From an uncultured Bacilli bacterium (GTDB taxonomy: Bacteria > Bacillota_I > Bacilli_A > RF39 > UBA660), in NCBI GenBank assembly GCA_947624535.1, contig CANQKU010000006.1, positions 1 to 20,615 on the forward strand: DNA of 20,615 nt, read 5' to 3'. This document shows positions 1-7,379 of the stretch, piece after piece. The position numbers were made by a program, and so were the translations under genes. Within the stretch, counting starts at the first letter, position 1. The number at the start of each line of letters is the position of its first letter. The notes beneath the pieces were generated by a model. The model was not told the origin of the DNA. It worked only from the letters and a program-made list of their open reading frames with translations, and did no database searches.

Positions 1-1
1 A

Positions 2-37
2 AGAGATATAGAAATAGAATGGAACATTGAATTTTAA
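2..37 (+). CDS. 3' end of a possible upstream gene (partial)
   Basis: An open frame enters from the left edge and ends at TAA (35-37), giving a C-terminus reading RDIEIEWNIEF. The alternating hydrophobic and acidic residues look like a terminal beta strand. Only eleven codons are visible, so the product cannot be named and the frame could be chance. Confidence 0.3.
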   Translation, partial: RDIEIEWNIEF

Positions 38-80
38 GAAATAATGATATTTTTGGACTTTTCCTATTCCTGCACAAGGC

Positions 81-1028
81 TTGCCAGGTTTAGGAGAGAC
101 CATTACGTTAGGTAGGGTTACGACTGTAGATGGAATAGATGAGGCATCGATTGTGGATCAGCAATATGGGTTAGAGCATGTTTTAAATTTTGTTATTCCA
201 AAAGGAAAAGATGGGAAAGATGGAGCGCAAGGAGAGACTGGACCAACTGGGCCTAAGGGAGAGCAAGGAGAAGTAGGCCCTGCTGGAAGTAGTGTTACGA
301 TTAAGGGTTCTTATGACACATTAGAAGAATTATTGCTTAAGCATCCTGTAGGAAAAGAAAGTGATGCTTATTTAATAGGGGATAATCTATATGTTTGGTC
401 TGTTGATGGTAATTCTTGGAAAGACGTTGGTGTAATTAGAGGACCAAAAGGTGAAAAAGGTGAAATGGGTCCACAAGGAATACCTGGGCCTACAGGATTA
501 ATGGGTCCAACTGGGCCAACGGGACCAGCTATTAAACCAGAAATTGGTGGGGGATTTTTTGTAGCATTAAATAGTAGCTTGCCAAGTGGCGGCTACCAAG
601 TAGCGTCTAACATGAGATTGCCAATAACAAGAAAAGACACAGATAATATGGGAATTTACTCATTAGATTCACAAAACTATACGATACAGTTTAATCAACA
701 AGGCTCTTATAAAATAACATTTATTGTCAATGCTTACATACCATCTATTACGACTTTTAATCCTGAAGAAGATTTTATTGCCATAGGACTAAAAAAAGTA
801 AATGAAAATATAATCTATGCAGGAGCCAGTAATTTTGTTTATGATAGTAATATTATTCAACTAGTTGGACAAGGAATTTTAATTATAGGGGATATAGCAG
901 AGGTTGTGGAATTAGTGAATATGTCTAAAAAAACAATCTATTTAGATACCCCAAAAATAGAAAATACTACCGCTTCTTCTTACTTTATTAATCCTATTGT
1001 ATCACTTGTAATTGAGTATTTAGGTTGA
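81..1028 (+). CDS. Collagen-like repeat protein with BclA-like C-terminal domain
   Basis: This is a probable surface filament or phage-tail-like fibre protein. Residues 1-40 hold a short beta-rich lead-in ending in FVIPKGKDG. Gly-X-Y triplets run over about residues 42-69 and again over 121-150, which is the collagen triple-helix signature. Between them, residues 70-120 form a small globular insert with the motifs GSYDTLEELL, DAYLIGDNLYVW and WKDVG, which I recognise from bacterial and phage collagen-like proteins. Residues 151-315 resemble the trimerising jelly-roll domain of BclA, with aromatic and glycine-rich strands and a C-terminal VSLVIEYL. There is no signal peptide. The start is doubtful: TTG at 81 is the first usable start in this frame, its only Shine-Dalgarno-like bases (AAGG) sit 1 nt upstream, and the frame stays open back to a stop at 45-47. 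An ATG at 44 lies in another frame. A frameshift or a lost 5' end is possible. Confidence 0.75.
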   Translation: MPGLGETITLGRVTTVDGIDEASIVDQQYGLEHVLNFVIPKGKDGKDGAQGETGPTGPKGEQGEVGPAGSSVTIKGSYDTLEELLLKHPVGKESDAYLIGDNLYVWSVDGNSWKDVGVIRGPKGEKGEMGPQGIPGPTGLMGPTGPTGPAIKPEIGGGFFVALNSSLPSGGYQVASNMRLPITRKDTDNMGIYSLDSQNYTIQFNQQGSYKITFIVNAYIPSITTFNPEEDFIAIGLKKVNENIIYAGASNFVYDSNIIQLVGQGILIIGDIAEVVELVNMSKKTIYLDTPKIENTTASSYFINPIVSLVIEYLG

Positions 1029-1072
1029 TTAACAAATATGGTCATATGACTTGAACAAATTTTAGCTCACTC

Positions 1073-1101
1073 TTGTAAAAACAAATGAGAAATGATATGA
1101 T
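1073..1101 (+). promoter_or_regulatory. Sigma-A-type promoter for the small membrane protein gene
   Basis: A -35 box TTGTAA (1073-1078) and a -10 box TATGAT (1096-1101) are separated by 17 bp. Transcription would start near 1108, about 20 nt before the ATG at 1128. The ribosome binding site AAGGGGTG (1115-1122) lies 5 nt upstream of that ATG. The call is based on motif match only. Confidence 0.7.
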
Positions 1102-1127
1102 ATAGATGTAAGGTAAGGGGTGACTAG

Positions 1128-1481
1128 ATGGATTTTATTATAACATTTTTTAGAGATATTTTAGATGGACCAGTCTATATTATTGTTTCTATTATTTGTG
1201 GAATTTTAATTTGTTCATGTATTGGCTATTTAGCAGAACGTAGTTTGAAAAAAAAGCAAGAAAAAGAAAAATATGCCCAAGTAGATAATCCAGCAAATGT
1301 TCAAAACCCACAAAATAATACTAATATAGATGTGACAACTACACAACAACAAGCAGTACCAGATATACCAGCATCTATTCCTACACCAACTAATGGCACA
1401 ATAGACCAAGTCCAACAACCCATTTATCCTAACACCACACAAACCGTAGAAGTTAACCCACCAGTTAACGATCAAGTATAA
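1128..1481 (+). CDS. Small single-pass membrane protein with a Pro/Gln/Asn/Thr-rich tail
   Basis: I do not recognise this 117-residue protein. Residues 1-12 are amphipathic and about 15-36 form one hydrophobic helix (VYIIVSIICGILICSCIGYL) with two cysteines near its end. A basic cluster follows (RSLKKKQEKEK), which by the positive-inside rule puts the tail in the cytoplasm. Residues 50-117 are low-complexity, rich in Pro, Gln, Asn and Thr, and probably disordered. The ATG is well supported by AAGGGGTG 5 nt upstream. The gene has its own promoter and is separated by 67 bp from cdaA, which also has its own promoter, so the two need not be functionally linked. The antisense frame across it has a similar length but no promoter or ribosome binding site. 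Confidence 0.75.
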   Translation: MDFIITFFRDILDGPVYIIVSIICGILICSCIGYLAERSLKKKQEKEKYAQVDNPANVQNPQNNTNIDVTTTQQQAVPDIPASIPTPTNGTIDQVQQPIYPNTTQTVEVNPPVNDQV

Positions 1482-1491
1482 AAAACAAAAC

Positions 1492-1520
1492 TTTACTAAT
1501 TAAGTTATTTCTTGTATACT
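1492..1520 (+). promoter_or_regulatory. Probable promoter of cdaA-cdaR
   Basis: A -10 box TATACT (1515-1520) is preceded by a weak -35 box TTTACT (1492-1497) at 17 bp. The ribosome binding site AAAAGGAGA (1533-1541) follows, 7-8 nt before the ATG at 1549. I see no terminator between 1481 and this promoter, so read-through from the upstream gene is also possible. Confidence 0.6.
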
Positions 1521-1548
1521 AGTAATTACCGTAAAAGGAGAGATGTAG

Positions 1549-2385
1549 ATGACAATTACTATAACCGATGTCATATCTATTGTTCGAAAGATTGTTGATG
1601 TATCTTTAGTATGGCTAATTTTTTATTTTATTTTAAAAAATATTAAAAATAATGTTAAGTTATCGTTAATCTTTAAAGGTGTTGCCATTATTATTGTATT
1701 AAAAATTGTCAGTGATATTTTTGGATTAACGACTATAGAAGTTTTACTTGAATATATTATTCAATGGGGATTTTTAGCATTAATTATTATTTTCCAACCT
1801 GAAATTAGAAATATCTTAGAGCAGTTAGGAAGAAGTCAATTATTAGGGCGTCATAAAGTCTTGACGGTTGATGAAAGAGAGCATTTAGTTTATGAAATTA
1901 TTCAAGCTATGGATTATTTGAGAAAACAAAGAATAGGTGCTTTAATTGTTTTAGAACGTGATATTAGCCTTGGAAACTATATTGATAAAGCTAAGAAATT
2001 ATATGCTGACTTAACCAGTGACTTATTGATAGCAATTTTCTATGAAGGAAATCCACTACATGATGGTGGAGCAATTATTCAAGGTGATCGTATCAGTTGT
2101 GCTGGAGCAGTATTCCCAACAAGTAGTAGTTCAAAAATTAATAAACGTTTAGGTACAAGACATAGAGCAGCCTTAGGAATTTCTGAAGAGACTGACTGTA
2201 TTTCATTAGTCGTATCTGAAGAGACAGGAAGATTATCAGTAGCAATCAAGGGAGAACTTTATTATAATTTATCTATTGATGACGTAAGAATTATGTTAAT
2301 TGATGAATTAAGACCTAAGAAAGATATTGACTTTGATGAAAATGATGAAATAGATGAGGAAGAGATATATGAAGAAAATAATTAA
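1549..2385 (+). CDS. cdaA: Membrane-bound diadenylate cyclase CdaA
   Basis: CdaA (also called DacA or YbbP) condenses two ATP into the second messenger c-di-AMP, which controls potassium and osmolyte transport and cell-wall balance in Firmicutes. The 278 residues show three N-terminal membrane helices (about 15-31, 38-60 and 66-85) followed by a cytoplasmic DAC domain. The catalytic region is clear: PLHDGG at about 169-174 carries the metal-binding Asp172, and GTRHRAA at 202-208 carries the ATP-binding RHR motif, followed by LGISEETD and VVSEETG. The usual DGA motif reads DGG here, with Ala one position later, a mild variation. The last 25 residues are strongly acidic. The start is supported by AAAAGGAG. 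The 3' end overlaps cdaR by 17 bp, so the two are likely translationally coupled. Length and layout are normal for the family. Confidence 0.96.
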   Translation: MTITITDVISIVRKIVDVSLVWLIFYFILKNIKNNVKLSLIFKGVAIIIVLKIVSDIFGLTTIEVLLEYIIQWGFLALIIIFQPEIRNILEQLGRSQLLGRHKVLTVDEREHLVYEIIQAMDYLRKQRIGALIVLERDISLGNYIDKAKKLYADLTSDLLIAIFYEGNPLHDGGAIIQGDRISCAGAVFPTSSSSKINKRLGTRHRAALGISEETDCISLVVSEETGRLSVAIKGELYYNLSIDDVRIMLIDELRPKKDIDFDENDEIDEEEIYEENN

Positions 2386-3724
2386 AAAAATAGGAAAATT
2401 CTTTCAACATATTGGCTCATTTTTTGATAAATGGATTATTACTCCCATTACTAAGTTTATCTTAAAGATTACTAGTTTCTTTAAAGATAATAGTAAAAGT
2501 ATAGATAAATTTATTGGTAAAAAATCTACTTTAATTGTGATTAGTTTAATTTTAGCGTTTGCTGTATTTATTCTAATAGATCAAGAGTCAAGTGTTATGG
2601 CTGATCAATATGCAGAGATTTTATATAATCAACCTGTATCAGCTACTTATAATGAAGAGTTATATGTAGTAGAGGGATTACCAAAAACTGTAGATATTAC
2701 CTTAGTTGGTGAAAAAAGACATATCTTTTTAGCAAAACAATCTCCATCTAAAGGGGTATCTGTTGACTTAACTGGTCTAGGTGAGGGAAATCACAAAGTT
2801 ACATTAAAATATTCGCAAAAATTAAAATCATTAGATTATAAACTTGATCCATCTATTGTTACGGTTACTATTTATCCAAAAGTATCTGAAACAAGATCAT
2901 TAACTTATGATATTTTACATAATGATGACTTAGATAGTAAATTGTTTATTAAAGACGTAGTGTTAGATCGTGATGACGTGATTATTAAAGGTGCTCAATA
3001 TAAACTTGAAAAGGTCGCAACAGTTAAGGCATTAGTAGACGTTGATGATATTGCTAATCCAAAAGCAGGTGAGTTAACACTTAAAAATGTTGAGTTAGTA
3101 GCGTATGATACTAAAGGTAAAGTAGTTGACGTGGAAATTGTACCAAAATCTGTGACAGCAACTTTAACTATTACTTCTCCAAGTAAACAAGTTCCAGTAC
3201 GAGTAGTACCAAAAGGTAATCTAGCTACTGGTAAATCAATTAAGACTGCAACAACTAGTTTAGAAACGGTTACCGTTTATGGTACAGAAGAAGCAATTAA
3301 CGAGATTGAATACTTACCAGTTGAAATTGACGTTAGTGGCTTATCTCAAGATAAGAGTTATAAAGTTACTTTGAAAAAACCTACAGGAATTACAGAGATT
3401 AGTGCTAAAACTATTACTGTTAATGTCGTTGTTGATAATTCAACGAGTAAAGAAATTCCAGATATTTCTATTGCTACTGAGAATTTAGACTCACGATATA
3501 AAGTTCAAGCTTTATCCGAAGCTGATAGTAAAGTAGTAGTAATTGTTAGAGGTAGTCAAGATGCCGTAAATAATGTAGATAGTTCATCAATTAGTGCTTA
3601 TATAGACTTAAAAGGATATGGTGTTGGTGAACATGAAGTACCAGTTAAAGTTACCGGTACAGACTTAAAACTAACATATACTTCAAAGACGAAAAAAGTT
3701 AAAGTTAGAATTAGTGAAAAATAG
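2369..3724 (+). CDS. cdaR: CdaA regulatory partner CdaR (YbbR-domain protein)
   Basis: CdaR is a single-pass membrane protein that binds CdaA and modulates c-di-AMP synthesis. I place the start at ATG 2369 because GAGGAAGAG (2356-2364) sits at ribosome-binding distance; an in-frame ATG at 2354 would add five residues but has no such site. From 2369 the protein has 451 residues: a Lys/Phe-rich amphipathic stretch (about 1-50), one membrane helix (about 53-70, TLIVISLILAFAVFILI), then four YbbR-type beta repeats (about 78-175, 176-270, 271-360 and 361-451). The repeats show the family pattern of GLP/YVVEG turns, PK junctions and VDLTGL-, IDVSGL- and IDLKGY-like strands. The cationic extension before the helix is longer than in the B. 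subtilis protein as I remember it. The gene ends inside a terminator, and glmM does not follow. Confidence 0.93.
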   Translation: MKKIIKKIGKFFQHIGSFFDKWIITPITKFILKITSFFKDNSKSIDKFIGKKSTLIVISLILAFAVFILIDQESSVMADQYAEILYNQPVSATYNEELYVVEGLPKTVDITLVGEKRHIFLAKQSPSKGVSVDLTGLGEGNHKVTLKYSQKLKSLDYKLDPSIVTVTIYPKVSETRSLTYDILHNDDLDSKLFIKDVVLDRDDVIIKGAQYKLEKVATVKALVDVDDIANPKAGELTLKNVELVAYDTKGKVVDVEIVPKSVTATLTITSPSKQVPVRVVPKGNLATGKSIKTATTSLETVTVYGTEEAINEIEYLPVEIDVSGLSQDKSYKVTLKKPTGITEISAKTITVNVVVDNSTSKEIPDISIATENLDSRYKVQALSEADSKVVVIVRGSQDAVNNVDSSSISAYIDLKGYGVGEHEVPVKVTGTDLKLTYTSKTKKVKVRISEK

Positions 3725-3749
3725 GCCATTTGGTCTATTTTTTTCTTTT
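3717..3749 (+). terminator. Rho-independent terminator of cdaA-cdaR
   Basis: An 11-bp stem (3717-3727 with 3732-3742, core ATAGGCC/GGTCTAT, one G-U pair, 4-nt loop ATTT) runs into a T-rich tract to 3749. The cdaR stop codon TAG (3722-3724) lies inside the left arm. It separates the c-di-AMP genes from the LRR array. Confidence 0.85.
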
Positions 3750-3770
3750 GTTATTAAATTAAAAAAATAA

Positions 3771-3799
3771 TTGCTAAAAAACGATAAATGTGGTATAAT
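3771..3799 (+). promoter_or_regulatory. Near-consensus extended -10 promoter of the LRR array
   Basis: A -35 box TTGCTA (3771-3776), a 17-bp spacer and a perfect -10 box TATAAT (3794-3799) preceded by TGG make an extended -10 element. The predicted start is near 3806. The first ribosome binding site, AGAGGGG (3812-3818), lies 6 nt before the ATG at 3825. This is the only convincing promoter I see in or before the array, and it follows directly on the cdaR terminator. Confidence 0.85.
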
Positions 3800-3824
3800 A
3801 TGCACTTGAAAAGAGGGGCTAGAT

Positions 3825-5408
3825 ATGGAACAAGATTTAAAGATAATCAAGAAGAAGTATGGGGAAAATATGTCTAAATTATGTCGTGAATTTTTTCCAA
3901 CTTTATTAGAAGAAGAGGGGTTATTACCAGAGTTACTTATCAATCACTTTGAACCTAATCACAGCCTATATCAAGATTTAATAGATCAAGAAATAGAAAT
4001 TGAATTTAAAAATTATATCTATAGTTTAGTAAACGTAGAAAATAATAATGAAATAAAAACAAATAAAACCCCAAAAGAATTATTGAGTGAAGCAGGATAC
4101 GATTTATATGAATGTAAAACTGAAAAAGAAATACAACAGTTTAAAAAGTATTACACCAAAGAAGAAGAGTTATGTACATTTAAGGGTAAAAGACTAGATA
4201 AATGTAGAGTCTTCTTCGCTGTAAAAAAAGACGCAGATAAAATAAATAGAGTTGATTATCCAAATCCTAAAAGACAAGACGAATATGGTACAAGTGTCAT
4301 AAGTATCCAGTTTATGAGAGATCCAACACACACCTTATCAATAAAAAATAGATATAATCATAGTGTAAATAATCCAGACTCAACATTTTCAAATAACCTT
4401 GATAATATTATAGATGGATTAACTGAAAGTTTTGAAAGAGAATATGGTCTAATCCAAAAACATAAAAATAACGGTTTAGAAATAGAAAACTATGTAAGAG
4501 CAAGTGATGGAAAGTATTACAAATATAATCATGAAATAGATAATATCTATTACTGCCCAAATAATATAATAATAGATAACTATGAAGTAAAACGTTATGA
4601 AAAAGAAAAATATATAATAATTGATTACTTTATAGTAGATTTGGTAAATAAAAAAATAAAAGTATATGATGAAAGAATAAAAGATCCATTTTTAGATACA
4701 GTAGACGATATAGAAAAAATAGAGATAGAAAAGAAAAGATTAGATAAAAAATTAGTAATAAAAATAAATAATAAAGAAGATATTAAGTTAGTATTAAATA
4801 AAAATAATGAAATAATCAGGTTAGAAAATACTAATGTAGAAAAAATAAAAAATGATTTCTTATATGATAATACTTCTTTACAAGAAATAGATTTACCAAA
4901 CTTACAGGAAGTAGGAAAAGGATTTTTATGTAGTAATATCGCTTTAGAAAAAGCTAATCTTCCAAAATTAAAAGAAGCAGGAAAAGATTTCTTATATTGT
5001 AATAGATCTATGCGAGAGTTAAATTTACCAAGCATTCAAAAAGTAGGTAATAATTTCTTCGGTAACAATAGCTACCTACAAGTTATAAATCTTCCAAACT
5101 TACAAAAAGTAGATGATCGTTTTTTATTTACTAATGAGTATCTACAAAAACTATATCTACCAAACCTAAAAGAAGCTGGAAAGTACTTTTTATGTTTTAA
5201 TAAAGAACTACAAGAGTTAAACTGTCCAAAACTAGAAAAGGTAGGTTCTAATTTTCTATTTTATAATAGAACTTTACAAAAAATAAATTGCCCAAACCTA
5301 GATAAAGTAGGATATAATTTTTTATGCAATCATCCAATAATTAATGAAAGAAATTTTAACAATAATATGAGAATATCAATAAAAAGAGTTTTAATGAAAG
5401 TTATATAA
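3825..5408 (+). CDS. LRR array protein, copy 1 (first gene of the array)
   Basis: This 527-residue protein is the promoter-proximal copy and of unknown function. Residues 1-337 are the array's conserved N-terminal module, with LYEC, LCTF, VFFA, YGTSVISIQF and NNPDSTFSNNLDN all present. From residue 338 there are seven 22-residue LRRs and a cap with an eighth FL motif (SNFL then YNFL near the end). The last two units carry Cys in place of the second Leu (LNCPKL, INCPNL). The fourth unit has FF in place of FL. It differs from the others at the start (MEQDLK, and MSKLC for MAKLC) and in its AGAGGGG ribosome binding site, which belongs to the array promoter and not to the shared intergenic leader. 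There is no signal peptide or membrane helix, so a cytoplasmic protein is expected. Its tail (NERNFNNNMRISIKRVLM) resembles that of copies 3 and 4. Confidence 0.93.
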   Translation: MEQDLKIIKKKYGENMSKLCREFFPTLLEEEGLLPELLINHFEPNHSLYQDLIDQEIEIEFKNYIYSLVNVENNNEIKTNKTPKELLSEAGYDLYECKTEKEIQQFKKYYTKEEELCTFKGKRLDKCRVFFAVKKDADKINRVDYPNPKRQDEYGTSVISIQFMRDPTHTLSIKNRYNHSVNNPDSTFSNNLDNIIDGLTESFEREYGLIQKHKNNGLEIENYVRASDGKYYKYNHEIDNIYYCPNNIIIDNYEVKRYEKEKYIIIDYFIVDLVNKKIKVYDERIKDPFLDTVDDIEKIEIEKKRLDKKLVIKINNKEDIKLVLNKNNEIIRLENTNVEKIKNDFLYDNTSLQEIDLPNLQEVGKGFLCSNIALEKANLPKLKEAGKDFLYCNRSMRELNLPSIQKVGNNFFGNNSYLQVINLPNLQKVDDRFLFTNEYLQKLYLPNLKEAGKYFLCFNKELQELNCPKLEKVGSNFLFYNRTLQKINCPNLDKVGYNFLCNHPIINERNFNNNMRISIKRVLMKVI

Positions 5409-5429
5409 AGATTTATGGATATTAATATC

Positions 5430-5448
5430 ATGACGAGGAGGTGTTAAA
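5430..5448 (+). promoter_or_regulatory. Shared intergenic leader: strong Shine-Dalgarno overlapped by a mini-ORF
   Basis: AGGAGGTG (5436-5443) is a near-perfect anti-SD match, 5 nt from the ATG at 5449. The mini-ORF ATG-ACG-AGG-AGG-TGT-TAA (5430-5447) is written across it and stops 1 nt before the gene start. Equivalent mini-ORFs precede copies 3 (7355-7378, eight codons), 4 (9261-9278), 5 (10831-10848), 6 (12630-12647), 9 (18233-18250) and 10 (19935-19952). They are missing before copies 7 and 8. No good ribosome binding site precedes the mini-ORF. Confidence 0.6.
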
Positions 5449-7332
5449 ATGGACCAAGATTTAAAGATAATAAAGAAGAAGTATGGGGAGAATATGGCTA
5501 AACTATGTCGTGATTTTTTTCCAACTTTATTAGAAGAAGATGGATTATTATCAACATTAATGTTAAACAATTTTGAACCCAGTCATATTCTATATAATGA
5601 TTTGATACAACAGGAAATAGAAGATGAGTTTAAAAATTATATCTATAGTTTAGTAGATGTAGAAAATAATAATGAAATAAAAACAAATAAAACACCAAAA
5701 GAATTATTAAGTGAAGCAGGATATAACTTATATGAATGTAAAACTGAAGAAGAAGTACAAAGCTTTAGAAAGTATTATGCTATGGGAGAAGAATTGTGTA
5801 CATTTAGAGATAGAAGATTAGATAGCAATAGAGTCTTCTTCGCTGTAAAAAAAGACGTGGATAAAATAAAAAGAGTTGATTATAAAAATCCCAAAAGACA
5901 AGATGAATATGGCACAAGTGTAATAAGTATTCAATTTACCAAAGATCCTACTCACACTTTATCAATAAAAAATAGATATAATCATACAGTAAATAATCCA
6001 GACTCAACATTTTCAAATAACTTAGATAATATCATAGAGGGATTAACTGAAAGTTTTGAAAGAGAATATGGTCTAATCCAAAAACATAAAAATAACTATT
6101 TGGAAATAGATGGTTATGTAAAAGCAAATGATGGAAAGTTTTATAAATATAATTATGAAATAGGCAATGTTTATTATTGCCCAAATAATATCATAATAGA
6201 TGATTTTGAAGTAAAGCGCTATGAGAAAGAGAAATATATAGTTATGGATTACTATGTATTAGATTTAGTAAACAAAGAAATAAGTAAATATAATTACAAT
6301 GATAAAAAAGATGCATTTTTAGATACTATTGGCGATATTGAAAAGTTAGTAGTAGAAAAAATGTTAGAAGAAAAACTTATAACAATAAAAGTAAAAGATA
6401 AAGAAGATATCAAACTGGTATTAAATGAGAATAATGTAATGATAAAGTTATCAAATCCTAATATAGAGAAAGTAGGAAATTATTTCTTATATCATAATAA
6501 ACTTCTACAAGAAGTAAATCTCCCAAATCTAAAGGAAGTAGGAAATGCTTTCCTATATTATAATAACTCTATGAAAAAGTTAACTTTACCAAAATTAGAA
6601 GAAGTAAAAAAGACATTTTTAGCTTCAAATCCCCATCTAGAAGAGTTAAATTTACCAAACCTAAAAGAAGTGGGAAATTTTTTCCTATATTGGAACATAA
6701 CTTTAAAAAAGCTAAATTTACCTAGTATACAAAAAATAGGAAGTCAGTTTTTAAAGAATAATAAATATCTACAAGAGGTAAATCTACCAAACTTACAAGA
6801 GGTAGGCGATGAGTTTTTATGTTGTAATGAGTATTTAAAAAAGCTAACGCTATCAAAATTAAAAGAAATAGGTGAGGGCTTTCTATGTTGTAATAAAGTC
6901 TTACAAGAAGTAAATTTACCAAATTTAGAAAAGGCAGGAGATAATTTTTTAACTTCAGCTGAGTCTTTACAAGAGTTAAGTTTACCAAACTTGCAGGAAG
7001 TTGGAGATAGTTTCTTATATTGGAATATCATCTTACAAAAACTAGACTTACCAAATTTAAAAAAATTAGGTGGGAGCTTTTTATGTTATAATCAATCACT
7101 GCAAGAGTTATACCTCCCAAATTTGGAAAAATTAGGTAGTGGAGCTTTTTACTATAACAACTCTCTAAAAAAAATAAGCTTACCAAAATTACAAGAGGTA
7201 GGGTTTGACGTCTTATTTTATAATAAATCTTTACAAGAGTTAAATTGCCCAAATTTAGAAGCAAATAAAATAGGAACTGACTTATTACAATCTCACCCAT
7301 TATTTGATCAATGTAAGTTTAAGATTAAATAA
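5449..7332 (+). CDS. LRR array protein, copy 2
   Basis: This copy has 627 residues. In the N-terminal module KTPKELL is at 81-87, GYNLYEC at 91-97, LCTF at 116-119, RQDEYGTSVISIQF at about 150-163, SIKNRYNH at 172-179, NNPDSTFSNN at 182-191 and YYCPNNIII at 242-250. The LRR region starts at residue 339 with twelve units and a Cys-bearing cap (LNCPNLEANK). Two late units deviate, with GAFY and DVLF replacing the usual FLY, closer to the AF motif of classical BspA repeats. Units from residue 422 onward form a 315-bp block co-linear with copy 3. The start codon is fixed by AGGAGGTG 5 nt upstream. No secretion signal is seen. Confidence 0.93.
   Translation: MDQDLKIIKKKYGENMAKLCRDFFPTLLEEDGLLSTLMLNNFEPSHILYNDLIQQEIEDEFKNYIYSLVDVENNNEIKTNKTPKELLSEAGYNLYECKTEEEVQSFRKYYAMGEELCTFRDRRLDSNRVFFAVKKDVDKIKRVDYKNPKRQDEYGTSVISIQFTKDPTHTLSIKNRYNHTVNNPDSTFSNNLDNIIEGLTESFEREYGLIQKHKNNYLEIDGYVKANDGKFYKYNYEIGNVYYCPNNIIIDDFEVKRYEKEKYIVMDYYVLDLVNKEISKYNYNDKKDAFLDTIGDIEKLVVEKMLEEKLITIKVKDKEDIKLVLNENNVMIKLSNPNIEKVGNYFLYHNKLLQEVNLPNLKEVGNAFLYYNNSMKKLTLPKLEEVKKTFLASNPHLEELNLPNLKEVGNFFLYWNITLKKLNLPSIQKIGSQFLKNNKYLQEVNLPNLQEVGDEFLCCNEYLKKLTLSKLKEIGEGFLCCNKVLQEVNLPNLEKAGDNFLTSAESLQELSLPNLQEVGDSFLYWNIILQKLDLPNLKKLGGSFLCYNQSLQELYLPNLEKLGSGAFYYNNSLKKISLPKLQEVGFDVLFYNKSLQELNCPNLEANKIGTDLLQSHPLFDQCKFKIK
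6712..7026 (+). repeat. LRR block co-linear with copy 3 (8508-8822)
   Basis: About 4.8 successive LRR units share order and exact length (315 bp) with 8508-8822 in copy 3. Paired units include LPSIQKIG/LPSVQKIG, FLKNNKYLQE/FLRNDGYLQE, NEYLKKLTL/NVYLKKLTL and NLEKAGDNFL/NLEKTGDDFL. A weaker version of the first three units occurs in copy 1 from about 5019. The identity level was not measured. Confidence 0.7.
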
Positions 7333-7379
7333 TATAAAAAATTATTAAAATTTTATGAATAAAGATAGGAAGTGTTAAA

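Noticed and set aside
81..1028. Prophage remnant, because collagen-like tail fibres occur in phages
   Set aside because: No other phage gene, integrase or attachment site is visible nearby; the BclA-like C-terminus fits a cell-encoded surface protein equally well.
1041..1050. Perfect palindrome GTCATATGAC after the collagen-like gene
   Set aside because: Only 10 bp, no T-tract and no second copy seen; it could be an operator but chance is as likely.
1230..1475. Antisense open frame opposite the small membrane protein
   Set aside because: It is the complement of the low-complexity tail (Trp/Cys-rich product) and has no ribosome binding site; the + strand gene has a promoter and a strong Shine-Dalgarno.
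1482..1548. c-di-AMP (ydaO-type) riboswitch upstream of cdaA
   Set aside because: The gap is only 67 bp and is filled by the promoter and ribosome binding site, too short for that aptamer.
3683..3943. Antisense open frame spanning the cdaR end and the copy 1 start
   Set aside because: It would be read through the terminator region and the array promoter, with no signals of its own.
5418..5429. Palindrome GATATTAATATC in the copy 1-2 spacer
   Set aside because: Made mostly of A and T and expected by chance in this composition; not conserved in the other spacers.
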